This document shows, piece after piece, positions 1 through 10,080 of a DNA stretch of 33,572 nucleotides. Below the pieces are notes generated by a model that was not told the origin of the DNA, ran no database searches, and was given only the letters and a program-made list of their open reading frames with translations. Where the stretch lies: contig MU069815.1 of assembly GCA_002284615.2 (NCBI GenBank), forward strand, positions 218,135 to 251,706. The letters are read 5' to 3'. Made by a program: the position numbers and the translations under genes. Position 1 is the stretch's first letter, and each line of letters starts with the position of its first letter. This stretch comes from Dunaliella salina (lineage: Eukaryota; Chlorophyta; Chlorophyceae; Chlamydomonadales; Dunaliellaceae).

Positions 1-500
1 CGCGGGCGCGCGCTCCACACAGCTGAAAGTAATCAGTTTGCATGGCATATGACATCTTGGTGCATGCGGACGTATCACACAATTCCATGCATGTCCCCAC
101 TTTGCCTGCTTGCCCCCCAGTGCGCGCATCTCATACAGCTCGATGCATGGAGTTTGCTTGTCATTTATGGAGCTTGGCGCACGCGGACGTATCACACAAT
201 CTCTACTTGGGCCCCCCTTGTCTGCTTGCTGCCAAGTGTGTGTGCATTTCATGCAGCTCAATGCATGATGTTTGCTTGTCATTTATGGAGCTTGGCACAC
301 ATGGATGTATCACACAGTTTCATGCATGTGCCCACGGGTGTATCACACAGTTTCATGCCCACGGGTGTATCACACAGTTTCATGCCCACAGGTGTACCAC
401 ACAGTTTCATGAACACGGCTGAATCACACAGTTTTGTGCATGTGCCCACCTTGTCTACTTGCCGCCAAGTGCGCGTGTCATACAGCTTGATGCATGCAGT
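1..500. repeat. Nested minisatellite (118-bp and 27-bp units)
   Basis: A ~118-bp unit recurs with starts near 66, 183 and 301 and a partial fourth copy near 417. Its landmarks are a CGTATCACACA motif, a pyrimidine-rich stretch and a TGCTTGTCATTTATGGAGCTT block. Inside the third copy a 27-bp subunit (ACGGGTGTATCACACAGTTT) is amplified about four times between 331 and 435. The open frames here are translated repeat, not genes. Confidence 0.85.
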
Positions 501-639
501 GTCTGGGTCAACTGCACACAATCTGGACAGCGAAGGGGCGTGGCCAATGTCCCGGCATCGTCCCTGGGAGGAGCCAAAAACGACAGGGGGAACAGCAATG
601 AGCTGGGAAAAAGGCGGTGCAGCAAGCATGGTTGGCGCT

Positions 640-965
640 CTTTGAGAAACACGCAACATAGGAGATTGAACAACCCAGGCATGCAAGGCCCCCCTAATGT
701 AGAGCAGGAAACAAGATGCAGTGAATGTGGCACGCTTGTCCCTTATGCAGAGCAGAGAAGGAGCCACTTATACAGAGAAGAGGAGGTGCGGAAAATGTGG
801 TTAACTCAGAAAGGCATGGCATTGGAGATTGAACAATTCAGCTGGCGTGCCCGCCCCTGGATGCAGAAGGGCAAAAAAGACGTGCAGCAATGTGGTAGTT
901 AATCAAAGATGGCATGGTGTTGAAGATCAAACAATTCAGCAGGCATGCCCCCTTTTCCCCCCTCT
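640..965. repeat. Degenerate tandem repeat, about 97-165 bp
   Basis: Three diverged copies share a GAGATTGAACAA / AAGATCAAACAA start followed by GGCATGCCC- and GATGCAG-like blocks, near 660, 826 and 921. The last two copies are about 97 bp apart; the first is separated by extra sequence. No gene is supported here. Confidence 0.6.
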
Positions 966-2140
966 TGGATGCAGCAGGAGCGCCTGGCCCCAGAAGCAGA
1001 GCAAAAAATGGAAACCTGCATTCTGTATACTTTGTTCTGTGCAGGTGCTTGCATCAAATGGTGCATTTTTCAAAATGAGTTTGTAAGAAGATGCCTGATT
1101 TTAGCGTGGGTGCTGCTCGGTCTGAGCACACTTTAATGGGCGATTGGCTCTTGCTATGCAATGCTTGAAGAATAAGGACATTGCTGACTGGCGGGCGCAA
1201 GCTTTGTCTGTTTTTGCAAAGCACGACTTGATGAAGGCAAACACTTGGTTTGCTTGGTTCACACGGTGCAATTGTGTGAAGATTGGCATCTAAGCTGCAA
1301 AATTTGCTGTCCTCCACGAGCAAAAAAAGGAGAGGAAGGGCGCTTCCATCTGGTCGAGTTTGGTGAGTTTAAAAGGAGATGGCTTGCGGTTTGCAAGCTG
1401 CTGCCATGAATTGAACAGCACGGATTAGAACCCTTTTTTTATGTGGTGTGTGGATATTATAGCTTTCGCTATAAAAACCGGATTTTTGGAGATTTTCGAA
1501 AGCTATAAAATTGGGATTTCGGAGCTTTGAGGGGTTGTAGTGAAAAGGGGGTCGAAGCACCTTAGAATACCTTTGAACCCTTAGAATCTTGGGTCCAGCA
1601 GCCTAACAGACAAAATTTTCCAATGAGCGACGAAGAAGTAGGAAAAGGACAAAAAGGGGTCAGAGCAATGGTGAGTACAAGGCGCATGGCCTCACCAGCC
1701 AAATTCAGGCATCTCGGCATGTCCCCCCTACCTGCTCCGTACGTAAGCAAAGGCTCAAGGTTGGTGGTCTTGCAGACAACAATGAGTATCTGGCACGTGC
1801 ATTTTCTGCAACACAAGCTTCCAGTGTAGAGCTGTGTGTGTGAAAGCACATAAATTCTCATCAGGGCAAGGAGCACAAGGGTTGCTTGGCAGCATGGCAG
1901 CAAAGTCAGGAAGACGGGGTAAAACCTATAAAATTATGGTCTTTGAGATGGGCATATTTGGGTGAGCCATTAAATAAAGTTTTTTGGAAAACCACAAAGA
2001 AACACTGGTACAATTTTGGCCTAGTTCTGGCAGCTGGCTGCTGCCAGGGCTGAATGAGTAGTACTAGGCGACAGCCTGAACGATGTGCTGTCACACTCTC
2101 AACGATTCCTACGATGCCCAGGGAATTCCCTGAGGGAATA
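966..2140. other. Unassigned non-coding stretch
   Basis: Only short frames without protein-like character occur here. The one structural item is a small inverted repeat at 1457-1508: TTATAGCTTTCG at 1457-1468 against CGAAAGCTATAA at 1497-1508, a perfect 12-bp stem. A shorter TATAGC/GCTATA hairpin lies inside it. Confidence 0.5.
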
Positions 2141-2145
2141 AGCCT

Positions 2146-2440
2146 GCCGAGGCCAGCATGCCCCTGGCCTCTTCTCTTAATCTAGAAATCCATTTTAAGA
2201 TCAGACTATGCCAACATGCCCCTGGCCTCGTTTCTTAATCTTGTAAATCACATTGAAGATCAGGCGTTCATATCAAGGTTACTTGATGAAATTCGAACAA
2301 ATCGAAAAGGACGGATGAGGTGACAGCCCAGGATGCAGAGCAATAATGGGATGAGCTTGCAGAAGCCAACATGACCTTTGCCACTTCTGTTAATTCACTT
2401 TTGAGGTCGGACTTCATTATTAAGATTACATGATGAAATT
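2146..2440. repeat. Degenerate ~63-bp direct repeat
   Basis: The segment GCCAGCATGCCCCTGGCCTC...CTTAATCT...AAGATCAG at about 2151 recurs at about 2210 and, more diverged, at about 2369. A TTACTTGATGAAATT / TTACATGATGAAATT block accompanies the copies near 2279 and 2425. It appears non-coding. Confidence 0.6.
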
Positions 2441-2509
2441 GAAATGTCATGCCTCTGGTGCTGTGGAAAGCAAACAAATGCAGTGACAGCCGTGAATGCA
2501 GGGCAAAAA

Positions 2510-2880
2510 AGGCACACAGTTCCACCCAACAATGGTCCTACTATGGCACAAAATGGCGCTTGGGGATGGCACAATTACACACAAAGGCATAAACGGGTAC
2601 CAGTGGCACCCAGCAATGTCACAACAATGTTCCACCTGACATAATTACATGGTTACATGCTTACAAGGTTCCACCTGACAATGGCCCAACTCTGCTTGCA
2701 CAAAAGCCATAGATTTTGGCACAAACAATGGTGCACAGGCACAAAAGCCAAAGCGCTGTGGATGGCGCAATCATGACACAAAATGGCAACACACGATGGC
2801 ATACAGTAGCCCCAAGCAATGGCACAACAATGGCACACTATGGTGCCCAACATGGCACCACAGGTGGATGTGTACATGCC
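2510..2880 (+). repeat. ATGGCACAA-rich repeat, inverted partner of 4920-5090
   Basis: This stretch is built from short phrases such as AATGGCACAACAATGGCACAC and GATGGCATACAGTAGCCCC. Its reverse complement aligns with 4920-5090, which contains GTGCCATTGCTGGGCGCCAC and CCGTATGCCAATTGTGAG. The two stretches are therefore inverted copies of one dispersed repeat. A shorter relative lies near 3786-3850. Confidence 0.7.
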
Positions 2881-3522
2881 TGCACATGCATACAAGAATT
2901 ATTAAGATACATAGACATCTGAAAATAAGGTAGTGAGAGGAAGTTGGTTTGAGCCAGGACACAGGCCATCTTCAATCCGGTCTAATTCACCATTTGAATT
3001 CGTATCTCAATCACCAGATTGGGTAAAGCTCAATCTTGGAGGTCTAATGAAGTGACTCTGGATAGTTTATGAAGCATTTCAACAAACCCGCAGCCAAGTC
3101 GACAGAGCAGCCATTCCATGTATATATAATAAATGCACAATACAGCAGCTGCTCATTGTTTTTCCTTGCATCCAAACATTTTGAAATTCAGCTTGTTGCA
3201 TTTTGTAAGCTAGTGATTGCTTTTCTAAAGCCTTTTCCTTCACCTAGGTGCACCAGCCTATCGCTAGAGGGTGTCCTCTGAACTATTATTGTTATAAATA
3301 TATGTACACACACCTGCAGCCAAGTCCACAGAGCAGCCATTTTCTCAATGGGAAATGGGAAATGGCGAAAGAGGGGGAAGGACACTTTGCCCAAGCTGCC
3401 TCTCCCTAGAGCTTCTGCCTTCCTCCGGGTTCATTCATCCAGTGTACCCTAGCCCACGAATGCCTGTTTGCATGCATCTTCATTCCCCCAGCCTCTGCCA
3501 GGAGTAGATAATTTACAGCAAC
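2881..3522. other. Unassigned stretch with a 30-bp direct repeat
   Basis: A direct repeat reading about GCAGCCAAGTCSACAGAGCAGCCATT is present near 3090 and again near 3316, about 226 bp apart. Otherwise I see no gene, RNA or recognisable element. Confidence 0.45.
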
Positions 3523-3686
3523 GGTCATCCAGAGGTTGGCCAGTTCCATACGTTGGAATCCCAAATACTTATAAACACCGAAGTTGTACCAAATTCCGTA
3601 TCCGCATCCGTATCCGTATCCGTACTCCCATCCCGTATTTCCTACGCATTTAATATACCAATGCATCTGGCCAACCCCAGTCATCC
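3523..3686. mobile_element. hAT-like MITE, 149 bp, with CCGTAT satellite core
   Basis: The ends are inverted repeats: AGAGGTTGGCCAGTTCC on the left and GGCCAACCCC on the right, spanning 3531-3679. GTCATCC lies directly outside both ends (3524-3530 and 3680-3686), which fits a 7- to 8-bp target-site duplication of the kind hAT transposons make. The interior contains a short tandem run of CCGTAT hexamers. A second family member with the same ends and CCGTAT phrases lies at 14388-14505. It has no coding capacity, so it would be a non-autonomous element. Confidence 0.75.
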
Positions 3687-4050
3687 CTCAAGGCTAGCAG
3701 TCAGTCAATTTGACTGGAGGCCTTTTCTTTCTTGCAATCCTGTAATCCTGTTTGTCATCCCTCAAGGCTGCCAATGCTGATGTAGGGTCATCCTAGGCCC
3801 CACGCAAAGCCATTGTTTGTGCCATTGAGTCTTATGATTGTGCCATCCTCAATAATCAGGTAAATATTAATAACGTTATAGATACTGAGAAGATAAAAAA
3901 ACAAATAGTACAAATGGTGAAGGCTCTACTAGGAACAGCAGTTTCAGCAGGATTTGTTTGAAATTAAGAATATGAACGAATTCAAGGCAAATGCTTATCA
4001 GTTCGTTTTGTTGTGGATCAATTTGTATAAATTTGCATTTTTAACTGGAC

Positions 4051-4738
4051 ACATACTTTCAGAGGTGGTCATCTGAGGCCCCCAAAAGGGGTGTTTTGAA
4101 ATGTGACCAGAGTATGGGCCCCCCAGTTGGCAACTTTCAAGATTGTCACTCAATGGTAGCCCATGCTCCAGGCTCCAGGCTCCAAATCACCAGAGCTTGA
4201 GATTTGCCAGTTGGGGGGCAGGTGCCAAATCGGCCACGGCGTGAACCCTTGTTTTTGGCACCAAATCTCCATTCCGGACCACCTACTGCACCAACTTGGG
4301 TGATTTTTGGTGATTTGTAATCCTTGCACCAAAAAAATTATCATTGCAAAAGAAATGGAGTGAAAAGACCCAGTGGTTGGTGAGATACAGAATTTCAGCT
4401 ATTTCCCTTGGAAAAATGGCAGCACAGGGGGTGCCAAAAAGGTGGAAAATCAACTTTCTCCAAATCGGGTTTTCAGTACTAGTACTCCAATTGATTCCTC
4501 TTCATAAAAGCACTCCTGCGGTGTTTTGAAGGTAAAAGAAGCTCTGGTTGGGGTGTGATGACTCATTATGTGCAGGCTCAGTGCCAAAATTCGAACCAGG
4601 TGTGTGCCAGGACTCACTGGGGTGGTCCATTTGGCCCCAAACTTCATGAGCCATCTAGTTATATTATTCAAACATGGTTGGGCATAAAAAAGTCACATGT
4701 TCAGGACATTTGCTAAGATGACCACCTCTGACATACTT
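4051..4738. mobile_element. 672-bp TIR element with 8-bp TSDs (hAT-like, non-autonomous)
   Basis: A perfect 15-bp inverted repeat, CAGAGGTGGTCATCT against AGATGACCACCTCTG, bounds 4059-4730. The octamer ACATACTT lies outside both ends, at 4051-4058 and 4731-4738. An 8-bp duplication with short TIRs is typical of the hAT superfamily. No transposase frame is visible. The internal 4230-4450 portion is related to sequences at 6310-6540, 7155-7400 and 22190-22350, so the family has been active several times in this locus. Confidence 0.8.
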
Positions 4739-4919
4739 AACATGCATACTTAAAACAGTCAAAATGGCTATTTTGAGCAGCTCTCATGCCGCACGTGCCT
4801 TTATCATAATCTGAACAATAATGAGAATAAAGGATGAAGGATTTTTGTATGTTGTTCTTTTCTCTACTACATTTGCCTTACAATGTGCGCTCCTAATGTT
4901 TTATCTGAAGATCATTATC

Positions 4920-5090
4920 GCCATTCTTTCATGCCATTTTGTGGTGTTGGGCCCACGTTTGTGTGCCATAGTGGTGCCATTGCTGGGCGCCACCGTATGC
5001 CAATTGTGAGTTATAATCGTGCCATCCTCAAGCGCCATTTTGTTATGCCATTTTGTGCCATCGGTGGACCATGGTTGGGTGGTGCATGGG
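4920..5090 (-). repeat. Inverted copy of the 2510-2880 repeat
   Basis: This stretch reads as GTGCCAT/ATTTTGTG phrases that are the reverse complement of the ATGGCACAA-type repeat at 2510-2880. It runs directly into the first unit of the ~430-bp tandem repeat that starts near 5091. Confidence 0.65.
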
Positions 5091-6060
5091 CATCCTAGGC
5101 CCCATGCAGAGCCAGCTTCCCCCCCTCGCCTCAGCCGGTTGGCCTCAGCCCCACCCCGCAACCAGCAGAAGCGCGTGTTTGCAAGCATGTTCTTGCCCTG
5201 TGTCTGTTAGGCAGAAGGCATTCGTACTGAAAGGTCATCCCTCAAGGTTGCCACAGAATGGTCAAGGCTCATCATCCAGGCTCACCATTCCATCAAGGCT
5301 GCCCTGCTTATGCGTGGGCATCCTAGCGTTACAGCTAACCCCCAGTCATCAGTGTGTGGGGCGCAACGACTAAGGAGGTCTCCGGATGAAATCCTAGGTC
5401 AGGTTGGGGGCTTTCATCGGAGAGCTTTGGTGGGGATCAATGGGATGTCCTTTCCTTGATGCACGCGGTCGAAATGCAGGTAAGGATATTTTTTGATTGG
5501 GGGTGGGGCTGGGGGGGGGGGTATTCTAAGCCCCATGCAGAGACAGTTCCCCCTCCTCCCCTCAGCCTGCAAGCCTCAGCCCCTCCTCACAGCTGGCACA
5601 AGGGCGTGTTTGTATGCATCTTCATGCCCTGTACCTGTTAGGCAGAAGGCAATTACACTGTAAAGGTCATCCCTCAAGGCTGCCACAGAATGGCCATCTC
5701 TCAAGGCTCATCATCCCTCCAGGCTCATCATTCCAGCAAGGGTCATCAACCCTGAAGGCTCATCATCCTTCAAGGCTACCATGCAATGGCCATCTCTCAA
5801 GGCTCATCATCCTTCAAGGCTGCCACGTAATGACCATCTCTCAAGGCTCATCATTCCATCAGGGGTCATCAACCCTGAAGGCTCATCATCCTTCAAGGCT
5901 GCCATGCAATGGTCATCCCTCAAGGCTGCCAATGCTGACGTATGGGCATCCTAGGCCCCATGCAGAGCCAGCTCTGCCCCCTCCTTGCAGCCAGGAGAAG
6001 TGCGTGTTTGCAAGCAACTTCTTGCCTTGTACCTGCTAGATAGAAAGCAATTATACTGTA
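5088..6060. repeat. ~430-bp tandem repeat, three units
   Basis: The landmark CTAGGCCCCATGCAGAGCCAG and the following block, which ends in TGTTAGGCAGAAGGCA, start near 5091, 5524 and 5947, giving periods of about 433 and 423 bp. The second unit contains an internal amplification between 5660 and 5930 of short CTCAAGGCTCATCATCC / AAGGCTGCCATGCAATGG phrases. Related CATCCCTCAAGGCT scraps lie at 3680-3780. The open frames here are repeat translations. Confidence 0.8.
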
Positions 6061-6309
6061 ACAGAGGTCGACAACTCCTCAATATCACTGGATATGATCT
6101 TTCCCAACTTTTTTTCCTCAGATCTAATCATGCCAACTATTTTCATTCCATAAAAAATCACGTTCACCAAAAAATCAAGAAAATTGGAGGTCCCCAGATC
6201 ATTCTCCTGGCCCCAGATCACCCAAAAAAGGCCCACAGATCCACCCTAGCACCATTTTCATGTGACAAAATTTTGTAATTTTATTACCCATAAATTATGC
6301 CAACATTCT

Positions 6310-6540
6310 AAATACTCAAAATTTGAAAAGAAGAAGGTCAAAAATTGACCTTTTTGGCACCCCTTGTGCTGCAATTTCTCCGAGGAAAATGGCTGAATTT
6401 CTTTCTGATCACCACTGGGTCTTTTCACTCCATCTCTTTTGCAAAGATATCCTTTTCTTTGAAGGACTCCAAATCACTAGAAATCACCCAATTTGGTGCA
6501 GTGGGTGGTCAGGAATGGAGATTATGAGGCAAAAACTACC
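6310..6540 (-). mobile_element. Partial relative of the 4059-4730 element
   Basis: The run from GGCACCCCTTGTGCTGCAAT through CACTGGGTCTTTTCACTCCA to CAATTTGGTGCAGTGGGTGG matches the reverse complement of 4240-4440 at high similarity. The outer TIRs are not recognisable, so this is a truncated copy. Confidence 0.7.
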
Positions 6541-7154
6541 GTAGTGACAGTGGGTATCTTGCGAGGTAAATACTTAATTCCTGGCGCCTCTCGCAAGATT
6601 GAGCGTCGTTAGAAATTACTTTTTTTTCAAATCTCGCAAGATGTGTACTTTCTAATTGGAGCCTCCCGAGCGCCCAGACATGGACCCACATGCCCCCAAG
6701 GGGCGAAAGACCCTTTTTGACTTCGGGTGCACGAAGCGGAAGCGGACAGAGGCTGATGGGCAGCCCAGGGAGCTCCGCACCCGTCTGGAGCCATCTCTTG
6801 CTGCCCGGGCTCCGACACCGAGGAGACCACAGATGAAATGGACATTGATTTATGTCCATTCAGAGCTTAGGTTTGAAGTCCAGAGGACCAGGGGACTGAG
6901 GGGTTGCATGGAGTATAGACCAGGGGAATGGAGGTTGCATGGAGAACTGACCAGGGGAATGAGGGTTGCATGGAGAACTGACCAGGGGACCAGGGGACTG
7001 AGGATTGCAAGGAGAACTGATAACGTTGAGGACCAGGGCCTGAGCCAGTTGTTGCAGTTTGCAAGCTTTGCTGATGTTGCCATTTTGAGGAGTTCGCAAA
7101 TTTTGCTAACCTGTGGACCCCCCACGCAAGATGGTAAAAGTCGCAAAAACATTA
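6541..7154 (+). other. GC-richer island between two element copies, possible coding start
   Basis: The segment lies between two direct copies of the same transposon fragment. A frame from 6656 begins with MEPPERPDMDPHAPKG and continues with RKTLFDFGCTKRKRTEADG, then Arg/Pro-rich residues. The KTLFDFG plus KRKR pattern looks like the start of a DNA-binding or PIP-box-like protein, but no domain follows. From 6868 the frame runs into a ~33-bp tandem repeat (ACCAGGGGAATG...TTGCATGGAGAACTG, about four units to 7020). ATCTTGCG at 6556 and CGCAAGAT at 7125 form a weak inverted pair. I do not assign a gene. Confidence 0.35.
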
Positions 7155-7400
7155 TTAAATTGTTTTGGGCACCCCTTGTGCTGCAATTTCTTTGAGGGAA
7201 ATGGCTGAATTTCTTTATCTGGCCACAACTGGGTCTTATCACTTCATTTCTTTTGCAATGGTCTTCTTTTATTTGAAGGATTCCAAATCGCTAAAAATCA
7301 TCCAATTTGGTGCAGTGGGTGGTTAGGAATAGAGATAAGGTGGCAAAAACTAGGGTTCACGATGCGGCTGATTGAGGCATGTGTGCCCCGATCTTGGATA
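7155..7400 (-). mobile_element. Second partial relative of the 4059-4730 element
   Basis: It has the same order of blocks as the copy at 6310-6540 (GGCACCCCTTGTGCTGCAAT ... CAATTTGGTGCAGTGGGTGG). It extends further, into GGCAAAAACTAGGGTTCACG, which corresponds to the CAAGGGTTCACGC portion of the complete element. The outer ends are missing. Confidence 0.7.
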
Positions 7401-7560
7401 GTAAAACCCAAATTTTCCGGAATAAAACAGGCTATATTTTGCACCCAGACACAAGTGTCCAAGATTGGGGCACACATATGCAATGATCGTTTCAAAAACA
7501 CCTGTTTTGGGGAGGGGAGTTGTCCAGCTCTGGTACTGTAATGGTCATACCTCAAGGTTG

Positions 7561-7870
7561 CGACCTATGCTTCACAAAGGGGCTTCTGTAATATTTAATA
7601 TAATGCTTCTGCCCTCTGCTTCACACAAAGGGGCTTTTATAACGAATGCTTCTGCCCTCTGCTTCACACAAAGGGTCTTAAATCATAAATGCTTCTGTCC
7701 TCTGCTTCACACAAAGGGGCTTTTATAATAGATGCTTCTGCTTTCTGCTTCACACAAATGGGCTTTTATAATAAACGCTTCTGCCCTGTGCTTCACACAA
7801 AGGGGCTTAAGTAACAAACGCTTCTGTCATCTGCTTCACGCAAAGGGGCTTTGATAATAAATGCTTCTGT
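7561..7870. repeat. 43-bp minisatellite abutting the donor of the 7891-8046 exon
   Basis: About seven units have TGCTTCTG phased at 43 bp (7604, 7647, 7690 and so on to 7861). The unit is TGCTTCTGCCCTCTGCTTCACACAAAGGGGCTTTTATAA. The last unit ends within about 20 bp of the splice donor. Read on the minus strand the unit contains GTGAAGCACAG...AGAAGC, which resembles the donor region GTGAGCACAG...AGAAGC, so the array may derive from the exon edge. Confidence 0.85.
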
Positions 7871-7890
7871 CATCAGGGGTCTGTGCTCAC

Positions 7891-8046
7891 CAGCTTGGTG
7901 TCCTTTGTGAAAACAGGACATGTGTCGGTTAGCAGCTCGGGGTCCCTGAGGTTGACCCTCCACACCATGAGCTTGCCGTCCCGCCCGCCTGTCACAAAGC
8001 TCTCATCGTCAAGCCAGCACGCCTGGAACACCCAGTCCTGGTGGCC
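7891..8046 (-). CDS. WD40-repeat exon, DCAF12-like
   Basis: This is an internal exon of 156 bp (52 codons). On the minus strand it follows a textbook acceptor (TTTCCCTCTCCTGCAG) and ends at a textbook donor (CTG|GTGAGC). It encodes GHQDWVFQACWL, then DDESFVTGGRDGKLMVWRV, which is a complete WD40 blade: the GH start, the D before GK, and the WxV end in the WD position. In DCAF12, a substrate receptor of the CUL4-DDB1 ubiquitin ligase, the corresponding blade reads GHxDWxF..AW.....VSGSRDGS...W.V as I recall it. The same gene supplies the exons at 15173-15324 and 18583-18694. The exon starts on a codon boundary, whereas the exon at 15173 ends two bases into a codon, so at least one exon between them has not been found. 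Exons downstream (below 7891) were not recognised. The gene may continue left of the window or be a fragment. Confidence 0.8.
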
Positions 8047-8420
8047 CTGCAGGAGAGGGAAACATATGGGCTCCCTTGCATCAGCCAGTCAAATTGGTGC
8101 TTTGTCACAAACATCCTGTTGCCGAGCCAGCACGCTTGGAACACCCAGTCCTGGTGGCCCTGCATGAAAAGGGAAACATATGGGCTCCCTTGCGTGAGCA
8201 AATCAAATTGGTGCTTTGTTACGAACATTTTGTTGTCGAGCCAGCACGCCTAAGGCAACCTGTCCTGCCAGCCCTGCATGAAAGGAAAACACAAAGTCCC
8301 TTGGAAAATGAGCTTGGAAGTGGTGCTTTGTCATGACCATCCCGTCGTCCAGCCAACACGCCTGGAACACCCAAGAGGAGCCCATCGGCAGGTGCAAGCA
8401 AACTTGGTGGCCACGCACGC
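8047..8420 (-). repeat. 113-bp array carrying duplicated acceptor and exon start
   Basis: Immediately upstream of the WD40 exon, three further copies of its beginning lie at a ~113-bp period (AGCCAGCACGC-type landmark at 8012, 8125 and 8239, AGCCAACACGC at 8351). At least the first extra copy repeats the TTTC...TGCAG acceptor and codes for GHQDWVFQACWL before leaving the exon frame; the later copies are more diverged. They act as decoy 5' halves of the exon. The exon at 7891-8046 is taken as the genuine one because only it continues through the whole blade to a donor. Confidence 0.8.
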
Positions 8421-9240
8421 ATGAAATGTCTTGCTCGTATGCACGGTGGTGGCTGTGAGCATATTAGTGCATCACACAGTCTTGATGGCCATGCCAGCGC
8501 AAAACCAACGTCATGCTCAAGTGTGCAAGCAGCTTTTGTGGCCATGCACGCGGGAAATGTCTTGCTTGTGTGCGCAGTGGTGGCTGCGAGCATGTTAGTG
8601 CATCGCACAGTCTCGATGGCCATGCCAGCGCAAAACCAATGTCGTGCTCACATGTGCAAGCAGCTCTTGTGGCCATACGGAAAGTGTCATGCTTGTGTGT
8701 GTGGCAGTGGCTGTGAGCATGTCAGTGCATTGCGTAGCCTTTTCGGCCATGCCAGCACGAAAGCAATGTAATGCTCATGAGTGCAAGCTGTTTTTGTGGC
8801 CATGTACACATGGAATATCATGCTTTTGTGTGTGGCAGTGGCTGTGAGCATGTCAGTGCATTGCGCAGCCTTTTGGGCAATGCCAGCACGAAAGCAATGT
8901 AATGCTCATGAGTGCAAGCTGTTTTTGTGGCCATGTACACATGGAATATCATGCTTGTGTGTGCGGCAGTGGCTGTGAGCATGTCAGTGCAAAGCGCAGC
9001 CTTGATGGCCATGCCAGCGTGAAACCAACGTCATGCTCACGTGTGCTAGCGGTTTTTGTGGCCATGCACACATGAAATGTTGTGCTTGTGTGTGCGGTGG
9101 TGGCCGTGAGCATGTCGGTGCATCGTTCAGTGTTTTTGGCCGTGCCAGCGTGAAACCAACGTCATGCTCACGTGCACATGCAGTTTTAGAGGCCATGCTG
9201 GAAATGTCATGCTCGCGTGCGCAGCAGCAACTTGAAACAT
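8421..9240. repeat. ~130-bp minisatellite, six units
   Basis: The GGCTGTGAGCATG landmark falls near 8451, 8582, 8707, 8838, 8969 and 9102, a period of 125-132 bp. Units also share GATGGCCATGCCAGCG and TCATGCTCA. It lies in the intron between the 15173 and 7891 exons. It codes for nothing recognisable, and no exon was found inside it. Confidence 0.8.
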
Positions 9241-9254
9241 GTCATCACAGCTCT

Positions 9255-9375
9255 TGCTCCTCTTGGACCCTGGGTATTTGATGACCCTGTGCATTTGGTG
9301 ACTCTGTGGATTTTGTGCCCCCATGCATTTGACGACTCTGCTCATGAAGCGACCCTGTACATTCTCAGTGTGCAG
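9255..9375. repeat. Short degenerate repeat, ~20-28 bp
   Basis: The phrases ATTTGATGACCCTGTGC, ATTTGGTGACTCTGTGG, ATTTGACGACTCTG and ATGAAGCGACCCTGTAC follow one another. Confidence 0.6.
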
Positions 9376-9745
9376 TCGATCTGCTTGTACAGCAATCCAC
9401 TACCGTGTTTCATGCTTATAGGTCCCCCTCAAGTGTCATCACACCCCATTGTAACCATTGTAACCTTGCAAACCTTGTAACCACACAGTCTCAACCAAGG
9501 CAAGTGCTATCTGTGCTTGGTACATTTAACCCTCTCATTGTGTGTGCGCTCCTTTTCACATATTTACTTTTACATCACACATATTTAGGCTTCCATGGCG
9601 CTTGTTTGCACGGCAGGGCAGTCCACGTGCTTCTTTTATCATTTTGCCAATACTCTGAAGTGTTGCCCTTTTGTATGCGGTCGGTTGGTCCAGTGCACTT
9701 ATAGGAACGGGCTTGGCAAAGTAAGGACTTCCTTGGTGTCGACCA
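9376..9745. other. Unassigned intronic stretch
   Basis: No recognisable gene or element occurs here. It contains a short run of TTGTAACC/CATTGTAACC phrases near 9445-9480. Confidence 0.4.
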
Positions 9746-9798
9746 GTTGATGTCATAGCAGCTCCATTTTTTTCTAATGGAGCTGCTCTGACATTAAC
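9746..9798. repeat. Long hairpin: 23-bp arms, 7-nt loop
   Basis: The left arm (9746-9768) and right arm (9776-9798) are inverted repeats matching at 21 of 23 positions around the loop TTTTTCT. The innermost 12 bp (AGCAGCTCCATT / AATGGAGCTGCT) are perfect. Weak extension of the stem is possible on both sides (GACCAG / CTCAGTC). An A/T-rich stretch follows. It could be a small-RNA precursor or a foldback element; the sequence does not decide which. Confidence 0.7.
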
Positions 9799-9970
9799 TC
9801 AGTCCGGAAAAAAAAGGTGTAACAAATTTCAATAAAAAATAATTATTATTATAATTACAATCATTATAATGAGGACAGGGGCAGGCACATACACCCGCTC
9901 CTGCTTAGAGGTCTACCTTCACACACTCATAGTGTAACTCGCAAACACAATCATGCATGCGCATGTGTGT

Positions 9971-9987
9971 GCGCGCGCGCGCGCGCG

Positions 9988-10077
<90 letters not shown>
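9971..10077. repeat. (GC)n-(AC)n microsatellite
   Basis: Alternating GC from 9971 passes into about 80 bp of AC. Purine-pyrimidine alternation of this length favours left-handed DNA. It forms the left edge of the first copy of the large duplication. Confidence 0.95.

Positions 10078-10080
<3 letters not shown>

Noticed and set aside
6627..6845. Minus-strand frame reading FHLWSPRC as a WD40 end
   Set aside because: Only a five-residue resemblance; the rest lacks blade structure, and the plus strand reads better.
8012..9240. CRISPR-like appearance of regularly spaced repeats
   Set aside because: Units are tandem and diverged without unique spacers, and the DNA is clearly eukaryotic with introns and LINEs.
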